This document shows positions 26,798-36,581 of a DNA stretch of 39,443 bases, piece after piece (position 1 is the first letter of the stretch; every line of letters starts with the position of its first letter). The stretch covers positions 1 to 39,443 of the forward strand of contig DUSX01000032.1 in NCBI GenBank assembly GCA_012842395.1, read 5' to 3'. The notes below the pieces were generated by a model, which saw only the letters and a list, made by a program, of their open reading frames with translations, made no database searches and was not told the DNA's origin. Made by a program: the position numbers and the translations under genes. Origin of the DNA: Bacillota bacterium (GTDB taxonomy: Bacteria > Bacillota > SHA-98 > UBA4971).

Positions 26798-27865
26798 ATG
26801 TTGGACAGGCTTGACGCGCTCGAACAAAGGTACGAGGACCTCGAGGCTACGCTCGCGGATCCGGCGGTCGTTGCCGACCAGGAGAGATACCAGAAGTCGG
26901 CGAAAGCCCACGCCAGCCTTGAGGAGATCGTCACGAAATACAGAGAGTACAAGAAGACCTGCGCCGAGATCAACGACGCACGGGAGATGCTCAAGTCGGG
27001 TGCGGACCCGGAGCTCGAACAGTTCCTCCGGTCCGAGCTCGATAGGCTCAAAGCAGAGGAGTCGCGGCTCGAGAGGGAACTCAAGATCCTGCTTCTCCCG
27101 AAGGATCCCAACGACGAAAAGGATGTCATAATGGAGATTCGCGCGGGCACGGGCGGTGAAGAGGCGGCTCTATTCGCTGCCGACCTCTACAGGATGTACG
27201 CCCGCTACGCCGAGCAGCAGGGCTGGCAGATCGAGATCATGAGCTCGAACCCGACTGACCTTGGTGGGTTCAAGGAGATCATATTCGCCGTTCAGGGGCG
27301 CGGCGCGTACAGCAAACTCAAATATGAGAGCGGCGTTCACAGGGTCCAGCGTGTGCCGACCACCGAGGCTGGAGGGCGCATTCACACGTCCACGGCCACC
27401 GTGGCGGTCTTGCCCGAAGCCGAGGAAGTCGAGGTGGACATCCGTCCCGAAGACCTTCGCATCGACGTATACCGGTCCACCGGGCACGGCGGACAGAGCG
27501 TCAACACCACCGACTCGGCGGTGAGGGTGACCCATATTCCCACGGGAATGGTCGTCACGTGCCAGGACGAAAAATCGCAGCTCAAAAACAAGGAGAAGGC
27601 CCTGCGGGTGCTTCGCGCCAGGCTTCTCGACAAGCTTCAGCGAGAACAGAAGGCTGAGATGGATGAGGCCAGGCGCATGCAGGTTGGGACCGGCGAACGG
27701 AGCGAGCGGATCCGCACGTACAATTTCCCGCAGAACCGCGTGACGGACCACCGGATCGACCTCACTCTCTACAAACTCGGCCAGGTCCTCGAGGGAGACT
27801 TGGACGAGATAATCACCGGGCTCATCACGGTCGACCAAAGCGAGAGGTTGAAGAAGATTGGCTAG
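26798..27865 (+). CDS. prfA: Peptide chain release factor 1
   Basis: Recognises UAA/UAG stop codons and hydrolyses peptidyl-tRNA. The 355-residue protein is of normal length. The coiled N-terminal domain is about 1-105; the stop-codon reading loop is PTT (187-189, in [15 protein letters not shown]; the PxT form marks RF1); the catalytic GGQ is 231-233 ([17 protein letters not shown]). The ATG at 26798 lies behind GAGGGGGTGAG; a frame open to 26675 has no family similarity. The gene overlaps prmC, whose product methylates this GGQ. Confidence 0.97.
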   Translation: MLDRLDALEQRYEDLEATLADPAVVADQERYQKSAKAHASLEEIVTKYREYKKTCAEINDAREMLKSGADPELEQFLRSELDRLKAEESRLERELKILLLPKDPNDEKDVIMEIRAGTGGEEAALFAADLYRMYARYAEQQGWQIEIMSSNPTDLGGFKEIIFAVQGRGAYSKLKYESGVHRVQRVPTTEAGGRIHTSTATVAVLPEAEEVEVDIRPEDLRIDVYRSTGHGGQSVNTTDSAVRVTHIPTGMVVTCQDEKSQLKNKEKALRVLRARLLDKLQREQKAEMDEARRMQVGTGERSERIRTYNFPQNRVTDHRIDLTLYKLGQVLEGDLDEIITGLITVDQSERLKKIG

Positions 27866-28766
27866 GCCTGTCGGGATCGTTACGGTTCGGGACGCGCTGC
27901 GCGTGGCCACGACGCGACTGGCCGATGCCGGGATCCCCACGCCGCGCCTGGACGCGGAGGTCTTGCTGGCGCACGTGCTCGGGACGCGGCGCGAGGTCCT
28001 GTACGCCCATCCAGAGAGGCGGCTCGAGCCTGACGAATACGCGGCATACCAGGCAGCCCTGGAGCGGCGGCTCACGAGGCTGCCTGTGGCCTACATAACA
28101 GGCAGGAAAGAGTTCATGTCCCTTGAGTTCGTCGTGGACGAGAACGTGCTCATCCCTAGGCCCGAGACGGAGACGCTCGTTGAAACGGTGATCGAACGGC
28201 TCAGGGCACGTGAGGGAGGTGCCACGATCGTTGCGGACATCGGCACCGGCAGTGGGGCGATCGCGGTGAGCATCGCATGGTTCGTTCGTGACGTGTCGCT
28301 CGTCGCCGTTGACATCTCTCCCGAGGCGCTCCGCGTGGCGCGTGAGAACGCCAGCCGTCACGGGGTCGAGAAGAGGATCCAGTTCCTGCAAGGCGATCTG
28401 CTCTCGCCCCTCGAGGGGCGAGGTCTCGAGGGCAGGGTGTTCGCCATTGTGAGTAACCCGCCTTACCTCTCTCGTAGAGCCATGGCGAGCCTTCCGCCGG
28501 AGGTCGCGAAGGAACCGCGCGTGGCCCTCGCCGGGGGAGAACAGGGCGTCGACTTCGCGCGCGCGATTCTCGAGGGCGCGCCAAGATACCTTTCGGACGG
28601 CGGGTTCGTTGCGCTCGAAGTCGGCCATGACCAGGCTGGCCTCGTGAGAGGCTTTGCAGCGGAGGAGCTCGGGTACTCGTCTGTGGATGTGGTTCGCGAC
28701 TACGCCGGAACAGAACGCGTGGTCGTGGCGGTGGCGGGCCGCGCCCACGCGCGGAACGAGCGATGA
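27858..28766 (+). CDS. prmC: Release-factor glutamine methyltransferase
   Basis: Methylates the Gln of the GGQ motif in release factors with S-adenosylmethionine. 302 residues: N-terminal helical RF-binding domain (about 1-90), SAM-binding motif [12 protein letters not shown] (127-138), and catalytic NPPY (200-203) in IVSNPPYLS. The TTG start overlaps the prfA end by eight bases, so translation is coupled. The prfA-prmC pairing is widely conserved. Confidence 0.96.
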   Translation: MARPVGIVTVRDALRVATTRLADAGIPTPRLDAEVLLAHVLGTRREVLYAHPERRLEPDEYAAYQAALERRLTRLPVAYITGRKEFMSLEFVVDENVLIPRPETETLVETVIERLRAREGGATIVADIGTGSGAIAVSIAWFVRDVSLVAVDISPEALRVARENASRHGVEKRIQFLQGDLLSPLEGRGLEGRVFAIVSNPPYLSRRAMASLPPEVAKEPRVALAGGEQGVDFARAILEGAPRYLSDGGFVALEVGHDQAGLVRGFAAEELGYSSVDVVRDYAGTERVVVAVAGRAHARNER

Positions 28767-28770
28767 TGTG

Positions 28771-28866
28771 ATGGTATCTCGAAAGGAGGACGAGACGGCT
28801 GGCCATAGTGCCTCGCTCACGTGGTTGCCGTTTCTTGAGAAGTGGAAGCGCGCGGTTCCCGTATGA
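28771..28866 (+). CDS. Possible 31-codon coupling ORF before ywlC
   Basis: An ATG at 28771 opens a short frame that ends in ATGA, sharing four bases with the ywlC start at 28863. This layout is typical of translational coupling. There is no clear ribosome-binding site before it; an AAAGGAGG occurs inside it (28782-28789) without a start codon at the right distance. The product (MVSRKEDETAGH...) has no recognisable family. It may be only a spacer, or a relic of a shorter prmC-ywlC junction. Confidence 0.25.
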   Translation: MVSRKEDETAGHSASLTWLPFLEKWKRAVPV

Positions 28867-29927
28867 TCGGGGGGACAGAGATAATACGGCTGGACCCAGG
28901 TCGTCCGGACATGGCGGCCATCCGGAGGGCCGCGGAGGTGATTCGCGCGGGCGGCCTGGTGGCGTTCCCGACTGAGACCGTCTACGGACTCGGCGCGGAC
29001 GGCCTTTCGGCCCGCGCTGTCGCAAGGATATTCGAGGCTAAGGGCCGGCCGCAAGACAATCCCCTCATACTTCACGTCGCCGCTCCCGAGGATGCCCGCC
29101 GCGTGGTGCTGAGCGTGCCGCACTCTGCGAGGATGCTCATGGAAAGGTTTTGGCCCGGTCCCCTCACGCTGGTGCTCCCGAAGAGGCCGGAGGTTCCCGA
29201 CGAGGTGTCGGCAGGCCTCGCGACTGTGGGAGTACGCATGCCCGACAACACCATTGCTCTCACTCTCATAGCAGAGTCCGGCGTTCCCATCGCTGCTCCG
29301 AGCGCCAACGCGTCAGGACGGCCGAGCCCTACGTCAGCTGACCACGTCATCGCCGACCTCGCCGGGAGGATTGAGATGATCCTCGACGGTGGGCCCACTA
29401 GTGTGGGCGTGGAGTCCACTGTTGTGGACATGACCTCGAGCCCTCCGACCGTCCTGAGGCCCGGAGGAGTCACCGTCGAAGAACTGCGTGAGGTGCTTGA
29501 CGCCGTGGACGTGGCGGCCGCGGATTCCGTCGCGCCGCCGACGAGCGGCCCGGTGCGGTCCCCCGGGATGAAATACACGCATTACGCGCCAAAGACCCCC
29601 GTGATCCTCGTGGAGGGCGATGCGGGCGCAGTCGCCCGGCGCATCCTCCGTGAAATCGAGATGCGCCGCGCTGCGGGCGATAGAGTAGGCGTGATGTGCT
29701 CGCGTGAGACCGAGGAGATGTACGCCGGCCGGGCTGACATAGTTCGCGCAGTAGGGTCGCGGGCGGACCTCGCGACCGTCGCGGCCGCCCTCTTCGCCAC
29801 GTTACGCCTCTTCGACACCGACGGGGTTGACGTGGTGTTCGCAGAGGGATTCGACCAGAGGGGCCTGGGATTCGCCATCATGAACAGGCTGCGCCGCGCC
29901 TCGGGCGGCCGCATCATCCACGCTTGA
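28863..29927 (+). CDS. ywlC: L-threonylcarbamoyladenylate synthase (Sua5/YwlC type)
   Basis: Makes threonylcarbamoyl-AMP from Thr, bicarbonate and ATP, the first step of t6A37 tRNA modification. 354 residues: YrdC-like domain (about 10-205) with PTETVYGLGADG (36-47), KGRPQDNPLILHV (60-72) and a later SANASG; then a linker with SPGMKYTHYAPK and a C-terminal Sua5 domain (about 240-354). The length and second domain mark the Sua5 form rather than short TsaC. The ATG start overlaps a short upstream frame; a GTG seven codons earlier (28842) is possible. Named after Bacillus, where it is also followed by ywlE and rpiB. Confidence 0.95.
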   Translation: MIGGTEIIRLDPGRPDMAAIRRAAEVIRAGGLVAFPTETVYGLGADGLSARAVARIFEAKGRPQDNPLILHVAAPEDARRVVLSVPHSARMLMERFWPGPLTLVLPKRPEVPDEVSAGLATVGVRMPDNTIALTLIAESGVPIAAPSANASGRPSPTSADHVIADLAGRIEMILDGGPTSVGVESTVVDMTSSPPTVLRPGGVTVEELREVLDAVDVAAADSVAPPTSGPVRSPGMKYTHYAPKTPVILVEGDAGAVARRILREIEMRRAAGDRVGVMCSRETEEMYAGRADIVRAVGSRADLATVAAALFATLRLFDTDGVDVVFAEGFDQRGLGFAIMNRLRRASGGRIIHA

Positions 29928-30134
29928 GCCCAGTCGGGCGCTCAGCGGGAGTGCAGGAATCTTCGCGGTTTTCGAGAGGGGTTGCTGATGATCGCACGAT
30001 GGGTGCCGTCAGCATTCGGCCGCTGGCCTTGCGGACCAGATTCCGTCGAGATGTTCCGCTTGGGGCGCCGCCCGTGAGTGCAAGGCCGGCGACGGGCCGA
30101 CTGATACGCACACACCTCTGGGAGGTGGCAGGTA

Positions 30135-30662
30135 ATGGCACTGCCCAAGCGAATCGTGGTGGTATGCAGCGGGAACACGTGCAGGAGTGCCATGGCCGAA
30201 GCAATGCTGCGCAAGGCCCTCGCGGATGAGTTTGGTGCGCGGGCTTGCGGCGTGACGGTCGAGTCAGCCGGCCTTTTCGCCAGCGAGGGCGAACCGGCTT
30301 CTGAGAACGCCCGGGCGGTCATGATGGAGCGAGGCATCGACATCTCGTCCCATCGGGCGCGTGTGCTAAGCGAGGACGTGGTGGAGGGCGCCGACCTCGT
30401 CCTCGTCATGACAGCCGCTCACAAGCAGATCCTGCTCGAGAGGCATCCTTCGTTGAAGGGGAAGGTTTTCACGCTCAACGAGTTTGCCGGCCTCGAGGGC
30501 GAACTCGGCACCGACACGCGTGATCCGTTCGGAGGATCGGTGAGCGTATACCGGGCAGCAGCCGATGCCATCGAGAAGGCCGTCGCGCGCTCGGTGAAGC
30601 GGATCGGAGAAATGTGTGCGGAAAACCGCACGGGGTCGAAGGAACCCTCGGGACACGAGTAG
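30135..30662 (+). CDS. ywlE: Low-molecular-weight phosphatase, probably protein-arginine phosphatase YwlE
   Basis: 175 residues with the LMW-PTP P-loop CSGNTCRS (11-18; nucleophile Cys11, Arg17) and the general-acid loop DPFGG (130-134). Thr15 occupies the position that in Bacillus YwlE (CTGNTCRS) favours phospho-arginine, where classical tyrosine phosphatases carry Ile. Together with the ywlC-ywlE-rpiB order this argues for an arginine phosphatase opposing an McsB-like kinase. The start has GGGAGGTGGCAGG upstream. The 207 bp before it and 241 bp after it show no gene. Confidence 0.9.
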   Translation: MALPKRIVVVCSGNTCRSAMAEAMLRKALADEFGARACGVTVESAGLFASEGEPASENARAVMMERGIDISSHRARVLSEDVVEGADLVLVMTAAHKQILLERHPSLKGKVFTLNEFAGLEGELGTDTRDPFGGSVSVYRAAADAIEKAVARSVKRIGEMCAENRTGSKEPSGHE

Positions 30663-30903
30663 AAGTTATTACGCTGACCACGTGCGGTGTCGTGGGTTTC
30701 CATCTCTTTCCCCGGAGATGCTGGGGTTGCCGGTGCTTGCACGACGGGCCGTGGAGAGTTCGGTGAGAGCGCATGGCGAATTCGAACAAGTCACGGCGCG
30801 GGCGAGCCGTGCCTGGAGGGCAGGGCCGACAGCCCGGGGTAGGGCCTCGGGATTGAAAAGCAACGCGAACCTCTGGCCATCCAGCTAGGGAGGTGCTGCA
30901 CCA

Positions 30904-31353
30904 GTGAGAGTTGCCATAGGCAGCGACCATGCCGGCTTCGAGATGAAAGAGATCCTCAAGGAGTTCGTGAGATCCCTCGGGCACGCGGTCGAGGACTTCG
31001 GCGCGCCGTCCTCCGACCCTGTGGATTACCCCGACATAGGTTACAAGGTGGCGAGGGAGGTCGCGTCCGGCCGGTTCGACAGGGGCATTCTCATATGCGG
31101 GACAGGCATAGGTATGTCCATCGTCGCGAACAAGGTGCCGGGGGTGCGCGCCGCGCTCGTGGGGGACACCGAGACTGCGAGGCTCGCACGCGAGCACAAT
31201 GACGCGAACATTCTGGCCCTCGGTGCAAGGGTCGTCCGGCCCGAGTATGTACGGGACATCGTGAGGGTCTTCCTGGAAACAAGTTTCGCGGGCGGGCGGC
31301 ACGCTCGACGCGTGGAGAAGATCGCGCTGGGAGAAGCGGGAAAGGGGAAGTGA
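30904..31353 (+). CDS. rpiB: Ribose-5-phosphate isomerase B
   Basis: Interconverts ribose 5-phosphate and ribulose 5-phosphate in the pentose phosphate pathway. 149 residues with [10 protein letters not shown] (6-15), DYPDIG (41-46), catalytic Cys65 in [12 protein letters not shown] (61-72) and [14 protein letters not shown] (96-109). All RpiB/LacAB-family catalytic features are present. The GTG start follows GGGAGGTG. It lies two bases before upp and is probably cotranscribed with it. Confidence 0.96.
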   Translation: MRVAIGSDHAGFEMKEILKEFVRSLGHAVEDFGAPSSDPVDYPDIGYKVAREVASGRFDRGILICGTGIGMSIVANKVPGVRAALVGDTETARLAREHNDANILALGARVVRPEYVRDIVRVFLETSFAGGRHARRVEKIALGEAGKGK

Positions 31354-31355
31354 GA

Positions 31356-31985
31356 ATGTCCAAAGTCCACCTCATCGATCACCCTCTCATTCAACACAAG
31401 CTCACGTTCATCAGGGACAAGAACACGGGCGCCAAAGACTTTCGAGACCTCGTGAGCGAGGTCTCGACGCTCATGGCTTACGAGGTCACCCGCGATTTCC
31501 CTCTCGAGGACGCCGAGGTGGAAACGCCGATAGGTCCGGCCAAAACCAAGGTCATTGCCGGGAAAAAGGTCGGCATCATAGCGATCCTGAGAGCTGGCCT
31601 CGGCATGGTGGACGGAATGTTGAGGCTGATACCTGCCGCGAAGGTCGGGCACATCGGCATTTACCGTGACCCGGAGACACTGAAGCCCGTGGACTATTAC
31701 TGCAAGCTCCCGCCGGACGTGTCTGAGCGCGATCTGATAGTGGTCGACCCGATGCTCGCGACTGGCGGGTCTGCCACAGCAGCGATCAGGTTCCTCAAGC
31801 AGCGGGGCGCCGCCAATATCAAACTAGTGGTCCTCATCGCCGCGCCGGAGGGCATCAAGATGGTACAAGAACACCATCCCGACGTCGACATCTTCACTGC
31901 GGCGATAGACGAACGTCTGAACTCCCACGGGTATATAGTGCCCGGCTTGGGCGACGCTGGCGACAGACTCTTCGGCACGAAGTAA
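31356..31985 (+). CDS. upp: Uracil phosphoribosyltransferase
   Basis: Salvages uracil to UMP using PRPP. The 209-residue protein is of usual length. It has [12 protein letters not shown] (77-88), the PRPP-binding motif [12 protein letters not shown] (129-140) and the uracil-binding C-terminus with [17 protein letters not shown]. The ATG at 31356 lies behind AAAGGGGAAG; an in-frame GTG two codons earlier is less likely. In Bacillus, glyA precedes it and the atp operon follows; neither is present here. Confidence 0.97.
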   Translation: MSKVHLIDHPLIQHKLTFIRDKNTGAKDFRDLVSEVSTLMAYEVTRDFPLEDAEVETPIGPAKTKVIAGKKVGIIAILRAGLGMVDGMLRLIPAAKVGHIGIYRDPETLKPVDYYCKLPPDVSERDLIVVDPMLATGGSATAAIRFLKQRGAANIKLVVLIAAPEGIKMVQEHHPDVDIFTAAIDERLNSHGYIVPGLGDAGDRLFGTK

Positions 31986-32160
31986 CGCGACACCTGCGGG
32001 CGGCGGCCGCCGGCGGCTGCGGGTTAGCGCGCCGGCCGCGGCGGCCACGCGCGGCCGATCGGCGGCGGCTGCGGGCGGGAGCTGTAGCGGTCGCCGCGTG
32101 ACCGACCGGTTGGCGCCCAAGCTGCAGAAGGGCCGGGCGAGGAAGGGCGAGGGGATGGAG
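31986..32160. repeat. Extremely GC-rich intergenic region with a 13-bp direct repeat
   Basis: Almost all bases at 31990-32100 are G or C. CGGCGGCTGCGGG occurs at 32011-32023 and again at 32063-32075, separated by GGCCGCGGCGGCC-like palindromic sequence (32033-32057). It could fold strongly in RNA or DNA. It contrasts with the other intergenic regions of the window, which are less GC-rich than the genes. Confidence 0.6.
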
Positions 32161-32161
32161 G

Positions 32162-32626
32162 GTGGAACTCAACGACGAGGCGCGTGAGCGGCCTTCCTGG
32201 GACGAGTACTTCATGGAGATCGCGCGGATCGTGGCAAGCCGATCAACCTGCCTTCGCCGCCACGTGGGAGCGATCGCCGTGAGGGACAGGCGGATCTTGG
32301 CGACCGGTTACAACGGCGCGCCCACAGGGCTTGCGCATTGCGCTGAAGTGGGGTGCCTTCGTGCCCAGCGGGATGTTCCGTCGGGCGAGAGGCACGAACT
32401 CTGTCGTGGTTTACATGCGGAGCAGAACGTGATCGTGCAGGCAGCGTTGCACGGCATAAGCATCAGAGGCGCAACCATATACTGTACAAACCACCCGTGC
32501 GTCCTGTGCGCCAAGATGCTCGTAAACGCGGGCGTTACGGAGATCGTATACGCTGGGGAATACCCAGATGATCTGGCCTCGGGCATCCTTGGGGAGGCCG
32601 GGATCAAAGTAAGGCGTTTCGTTTGA
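32162..32626 (+). CDS. comEB: dCMP deaminase, ComEB-like
   Basis: Deaminates dCMP to dUMP for dTTP synthesis. 154 residues of the cytidine/deoxycytidylate deaminase superfamily: zinc ligands H85 (with proton shuttle E87, in LHAEQN), C113 and C116 (HPCVLC). The [19 protein letters not shown] start and [14 protein letters not shown] (47-60) are typical of bacterial ComEB. The GTG start follows GAGGGGATGGAGG. The upp-comEB-wecA-wecB order is common in clostridia. Confidence 0.94.
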   Translation: MELNDEARERPSWDEYFMEIARIVASRSTCLRRHVGAIAVRDRRILATGYNGAPTGLAHCAEVGCLRAQRDVPSGERHELCRGLHAEQNVIVQAALHGISIRGATIYCTNHPCVLCAKMLVNAGVTEIVYAGEYPDDLASGILGEAGIKVRRFV

Positions 32627-32643
32627 TTTTGTACGGGTGTACC

Positions 32644-32673
32644 TTGACGCGGGTTTGAAGCCGCGGTTACAAT
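32644..32673 (+). promoter_or_regulatory. SigmaA promoter before the tagO/wecA-wecB pair
   Basis: TTGACG (32644-32649), 18-bp spacer, TACAAT (32668-32673). The expected start is near 32680, about 120 nt before the tagO/wecA start. Confidence 0.6.
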
Positions 32674-32802
32674 GAGCTTGATTGGGTCCTAAGCTGGGAA
32701 TCTACTGAGTTTGTCTTGCTCAGGTGCGGTCCCGGCGTCCGGAGCGCTTACGCCATTTGGGCGTCGCTCCTGGTTCTGTCGGAGAGGAAGTGCGAAACCG
32801 GT

Positions 32803-33870
32803 ATGTCCCCTTATGTCCTCGTCTTCGCGGAGGCCTTCGCCATTACCCTCGTCTTGACGCCGATCGTGCGCGCGGGCGCCTTGCGCGCCGGCCTGGTGTA
32901 CATGCCGAACTCGCGGACGGTCCACACGCGGCCCATGCCGGTGCTCGGCGGGGCGGCGATCTTCGCCGGGTTCTTGACGGTGATCCTCCACCGGGTGGGC
33001 CTCGGCCATGATATGCTGGGTCTTTTGGTGGGCGGGGCCATTGTCTTCGCGGTCGGGGTACGCGACGACGTCCGCGAGCTCCCGGCGTTGCCGAAGTTCC
33101 TCGGGCAACTCGCCGCGGCAGTGGCCGCGGTGTGGCTCGGCGTCCGCATCGAGTTCGTCACGAACCCGTTCGGTCCGGGCATGATATACCTGGGCTGGTG
33201 GGGCATTCCCGTGACGCTGTTCTGGATCCTGGCTCTCACGAACGTAGTGAACTTCCTGGATGGTCTCGATGGTTTGGCAGCCGGCGTGTCCTCGATAGCC
33301 GCGTTTGCGCTGTTCTCGGTTGCCGCATCGCGAGGTCAGGCTTTCGCGGCGAGTCTCGCCGTCGCCCTCGCCGGCTGCGCCGTGGGATTTCTCCCCTTCA
33401 ACTTCAACCCCGCGAAGATATTCATGGGGGATGCCGGCGCCATGTTCCTCGGGTTTGCCATCGCGGTGATCTCGGTGGAAGGAGCCTTGAAAGGCGCGGC
33501 CACCATCGCTCTCGCCATCCCCATGTTCGCGCTGGGTGTGCCGATCATAGATACCGCGTTCGCCATCGCGCGGAGGGTCCACAACGGAACGCCGTTCTAT
33601 CAAGCTGATAAGGATCACATCCACCACCGCCTGCTCGCCAAGGGGTTTTCCCATCGGGGCGCGGTGATATTGATCTACCTCGTCAGCGGCGTGCTGGCTT
33701 CGTGCGCCGTTCTGATGGCGCGTGTTCACGCCACGGCCACGTTGTACCTGGTCCTTGCGATCGTGGCAGGCGCTGCGATGGCGGGGCTGAGCCGGCCCAG
33801 AGGGGCCCGCGGGGTACATTCGCGGGCGAACGCTGGAACACACACACATGTTCCCCATGGGCAGGCATGA
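32803..33870 (+). CDS. Undecaprenyl-phosphate N-acetylglucosaminyl-1-phosphate transferase (TagO/WecA type)
   Basis: Transfers GlcNAc-1-phosphate from UDP-GlcNAc to the lipid carrier, the first step of many cell-wall polymers, at the inner membrane. About 355 residues with roughly ten membrane spans: MPVLGG (45-50), the Asp pair D88-D89 (GVRDDV), NVVNFLDGLDGLAAG (147-161), FNPAKIFMGDAGAMFLG (201-217) and the HIHHRL motif (272-277) that separates WecA/TagO from MraY. The ATG at 32803 has GGAGAGGAAG 12 bases upstream; the frame is open upstream to 32716 but that part is not conserved in the family. Followed by wecB, which makes the ManNAc donor used in the next step. Confidence 0.92.
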   Translation: MSPYVLVFAEAFAITLVLTPIVRAGALRAGLVYMPNSRTVHTRPMPVLGGAAIFAGFLTVILHRVGLGHDMLGLLVGGAIVFAVGVRDDVRELPALPKFLGQLAAAVAAVWLGVRIEFVTNPFGPGMIYLGWWGIPVTLFWILALTNVVNFLDGLDGLAAGVSSIAAFALFSVAASRGQAFAASLAVALAGCAVGFLPFNFNPAKIFMGDAGAMFLGFAIAVISVEGALKGAATIALAIPMFALGVPIIDTAFAIARRVHNGTPFYQADKDHIHHRLLAKGFSHRGAVILIYLVSGVLASCAVLMARVHATATLYLVLAIVAGAAMAGLSRPRGARGVHSRANAGTHTHVPHGQA

Positions 33871-33950
33871 AGAACCTGCCCGTCGGCACGCTCACACACC
33901 TAAGAACGAACCCGCGCGTCCGCAAGCAATCGGCCCAAGGGGGGTGCTTC

Positions 33951-35102
33951 ATGCCCCGCAAGAAAGTCATGGCGGTCTTTGGAACGCGGCCGGAGGCCAT
34001 AAAGATGGCGCCTGTGGTGCGCGCCTTACGGAACTGCAATGCCATTGACTGCGTCGTGGTGGTGACGGCGCAGCACCGGGAGATGCTCGACCAAGTGTTG
34101 CGCCTCTTCAACATCGTGCCCGACTACGATCTCGATATCATGCGCGAGGGGCAGTCGCTCACCGACATCGCGGTGAGGGCGCTCGCCGGGCTTGAGGCGC
34201 CTCTGGTGAACGAAAGGCCCGACCTCGTTCTGGTCCACGGGGACACGTCCACGACGTTTGTCGCGAGCCTGGTCGCTTTCTATCACCACGTGCAAGTGGG
34301 GCACGTCGAGGCGGGGCTGAGGACACGCGACAAGTATTTTCCGTTTCCGGAGGAAATGAACAGGCGACTTACCGGGTGTCTCGCGGATATCCATTTCGCG
34401 CCTGTGGAGAACCACAAGCGGAACCTTCTGGCGGAGGGGGTCGAGGCCGAGGCCATCCACGTGACCGGCAACACTGTGATCGACGCCTTGCTGGATGTGG
34501 CGGGTCAGCCTTATGAGTTCCGCGACCCGGCGCTCGCCGCCATCGACTTCGACCACCGGAAGGTGCTGTTGGTGACCGCGCACCGCCGCGAGAACCTGGG
34601 CGAACCCATGCGGGAGATATGCCGCGCCCTGAAAGACATCGTGGAGGACTATCCCGACGTAGAGGTGGTTTTCCCAGTGCACATGAACCCGCTCGTAAGG
34701 GCGGATGTCATGGGGATCCTCCGAGGCATTCCTCGCGTTCACCTAATAGACCCCGTCGACTATCAGACCATGGTTGCGCTGATGAAGCGATGCTACATGG
34801 TGCTGACCGACTCCGGCGGCCTGCAAGAGGAGGCACCGTCGCTGGACAAGCCCGTCATCGTCCTGCGCGACGTGACGGAGCGGCCTGAGGGGCTCGACGC
34901 GGGCACGCTCGTCCTCGCCGGAACGGAGCGCAAGCGAATCGTGGAAAGGGCGAGTGAGCTCCTAGAGGACTCCGCAGCCTACGCCAGGATGGCGTGCGCC
35001 CGAAACCCGTACGGCGACGGCCGCGCATCGCAGCGCATCCTCGCAGTCCTTCTGTGGAGGTTCGGCCTATCTCTCGAGCGTCCAGAGGATTACAGCGGGT
35101 GA
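33951..35102 (+). CDS. wecB: UDP-N-acetylglucosamine 2-epimerase (non-hydrolysing)
   Basis: Interconverts UDP-GlcNAc and UDP-ManNAc for teichoic-acid-like or other surface polymers. 383 residues, GT-B fold: GTRPEAIKMAP (11-21), HGDTSTTFVA (96-105), GHVEAGLRT (117-125), TAHRRENLG (209-217) and TDSGGLQEEAPSL in the C-terminal half. The ATG at 33951 lies behind AAGGGGGGTG; the longer frame overlaps the preceding gene. In many clostridia the atp operon follows, but here 180 bp of non-coding DNA leads to murA. Confidence 0.95.
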   Translation: MPRKKVMAVFGTRPEAIKMAPVVRALRNCNAIDCVVVVTAQHREMLDQVLRLFNIVPDYDLDIMREGQSLTDIAVRALAGLEAPLVNERPDLVLVHGDTSTTFVASLVAFYHHVQVGHVEAGLRTRDKYFPFPEEMNRRLTGCLADIHFAPVENHKRNLLAEGVEAEAIHVTGNTVIDALLDVAGQPYEFRDPALAAIDFDHRKVLLVTAHRRENLGEPMREICRALKDIVEDYPDVEVVFPVHMNPLVRADVMGILRGIPRVHLIDPVDYQTMVALMKRCYMVLTDSGGLQEEAPSLDKPVIVLRDVTERPEGLDAGTLVLAGTERKRIVERASELLEDSAAYARMACARNPYGDGRASQRILAVLLWRFGLSLERPEDYSG

Positions 35103-35154
35103 AACTGGGCACGATATGGTACCATGAACTGGCTCGCCGGGTTGAAGTTTCCAG

Positions 35155-35183
35155 TTGAAGCCCCCCGATGCCGGTGATACACT
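35155..35183 (+). promoter_or_regulatory. SigmaA promoter of murA
   Basis: TTGAAG (35155-35160), 17 bp, TACACT (35178-35183), in the 180-bp gap before murA. The expected leader is about 93 nt. Confidence 0.6.
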
Positions 35184-35282
35184 CTCTACGTGGCTGCGTA
35201 AAGGCCAATTGCGGGGTCCCGCAAGCGCGCGGCGGCTGATTGCCCGGGCTGACACTGGGCTTTTCAGAGAGGAGGAAACCGC

Positions 35283-36581
35283 TTGGACAGTATCCTCATC
35301 CGGGGAGGGGTGAGGCTCTCGGGGCGGGTTGTCGTGAGCGGCGCCAAGAACGCGGCGTTGCCAGCCATAGCAGCGGCGCTGCTCACTAGCGACGAGGTCA
35401 CGGTCTCGGGGGTGCCGGCCCTGGATGATGTGGACACCATGTGTGAGCTATTGGAGAGCCTCGGCGTGTCCGTGAGCGTCGCCTCGGGGCGAGTGAGGCT
35501 CTGCACCTCCCACGCGGCGGCGGCTCAGGCTCCCTATGACCTCGTCAGGAGAATGAGGGCCTCGTTTCTAGTCGCGGGGCCGCTTCTCGCGCGGTTCGGC
35601 GCAGTGCGCATGCCTATGCCGGGCGGTTGCGCCATTGGTTCCAGACCCATAAACCTTCACCTCAAGGCGTTTGCGGCTATGGGCGCCGAGCTCGCAGTTG
35701 GGAACGGCTACATCGAAGCTGTCTCGCCCGCGCGTGGGCTGCGAGGGGCCCGCGTGTATCTGGATTACCCGAGCGTGGGTGCGACCGAGAACGCCATGAT
35801 GGCGGCGGTCCTGGCCGACGGCGTCACCATCATTGAAAACGCCGCGCAGGAGCCGGAGGTCGTGGACCTCGCAAACCTGCTCTCGGCCATGGGCGCGAAG
35901 GTAAGGGGTGCGGGAACCGGAGTGATCAAGATCGAGGGCGTGCGCGAGCTGCACGGAACGACCCACGCGATCATACCCGACCGGATCGAAGCAGGTACTT
36001 TTATGACCGCCGCGGCGATCACCGGAGGGGACGTGATCGTCGACAACGTGGTCCCCGAGCACCTCGCGGCGGCCATAGCGAAGTTGCGCGAGGCGGGCGC
36101 GGTCATCGATACCCAAGGCTCCAGCCTGCGCGTGCGCGCGCCCCGGGACATCAAACCCCTTGACATCAAGACCATGCCGTATCCGGGATTTCCTACCGAC
36201 CTGCAGGCACAATTCATGGCGCTTCTTTCTGTGGCTAGAGGCACGAGCGTTATCACCGAGACCGTGTTTGAGAACAGGTTCATGCACGTTGATGAGCTCA
36301 TCCGGATGGGAGCGAAGATCAAGATAGACGGTCGCTCTGCCGTGGTGGAGGGTGTGGAGGCCCTGTCCGGAGCACCGGTGAAAGCCACCGACCTTCGGGC
36401 CGGGGCGGCTCTCGTTGTGGCGGCTCTCGCATCGCAAGGCGAGACCGAGATCTTCGGTGTTGGGCACATCGACCGCGGGTACGAAGCCATTGAACACAAG
36501 CTGCGTGCGCTGGGCGCGATTATAGAGAGACGCACTTGTGCCCCGAGATCGCTGGTCGCCGGAGGGACCGGCGCGTCCTAG
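35283..36581 (+). CDS. murA: UDP-N-acetylglucosamine 1-carboxyvinyltransferase
   Basis: Adds enolpyruvate from PEP to UDP-GlcNAc, the first committed step of peptidoglycan synthesis. 432 residues of the EPT fold: Lys22 in GAKNAALP (20-27), Arg91 region [14 protein letters not shown] (89-102) and active-site Cys116 in [13 protein letters not shown] (110-122). The Cys, rather than Asp, predicts fosfomycin sensitivity. The TTG start has GAGGAGG seven bases upstream. Lying just before spoIID, it corresponds to the murAA copy of Bacillus. Confidence 0.97.
   Translation: MDSILIRGGVRLSGRVVVSGAKNAALPAIAAALLTSDEVTVSGVPALDDVDTMCELLESLGVSVSVASGRVRLCTSHAAAAQAPYDLVRRMRASFLVAGPLLARFGAVRMPMPGGCAIGSRPINLHLKAFAAMGAELAVGNGYIEAVSPARGLRGARVYLDYPSVGATENAMMAAVLADGVTIIENAAQEPEVVDLANLLSAMGAKVRGAGTGVIKIEGVRELHGTTHAIIPDRIEAGTFMTAAAITGGDVIVDNVVPEHLAAAIAKLREAGAVIDTQGSSLRVRAPRDIKPLDIKTMPYPGFPTDLQAQFMALLSVARGTSVITETVFENRFMHVDELIRMGAKIKIDGRSAVVEGVEALSGAPVKATDLRAGAALVVAALASQGETEIFGVGHIDRGYEAIEHKLRALGAIIERRTCAPRSLVAGGTGAS

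Noticed and set aside
27825-29123. 432-codon minus-strand frame across prmC and ywlC
   Set aside because: Antisense to two well-supported genes; no motif or start signal.
32689-33858. 389-codon minus-strand frame opposite the TagO/WecA gene
   Set aside because: Highly charged His/Arg/Glu-rich translation, exactly antisense to conserved membrane motifs; typical GC-rich shadow.
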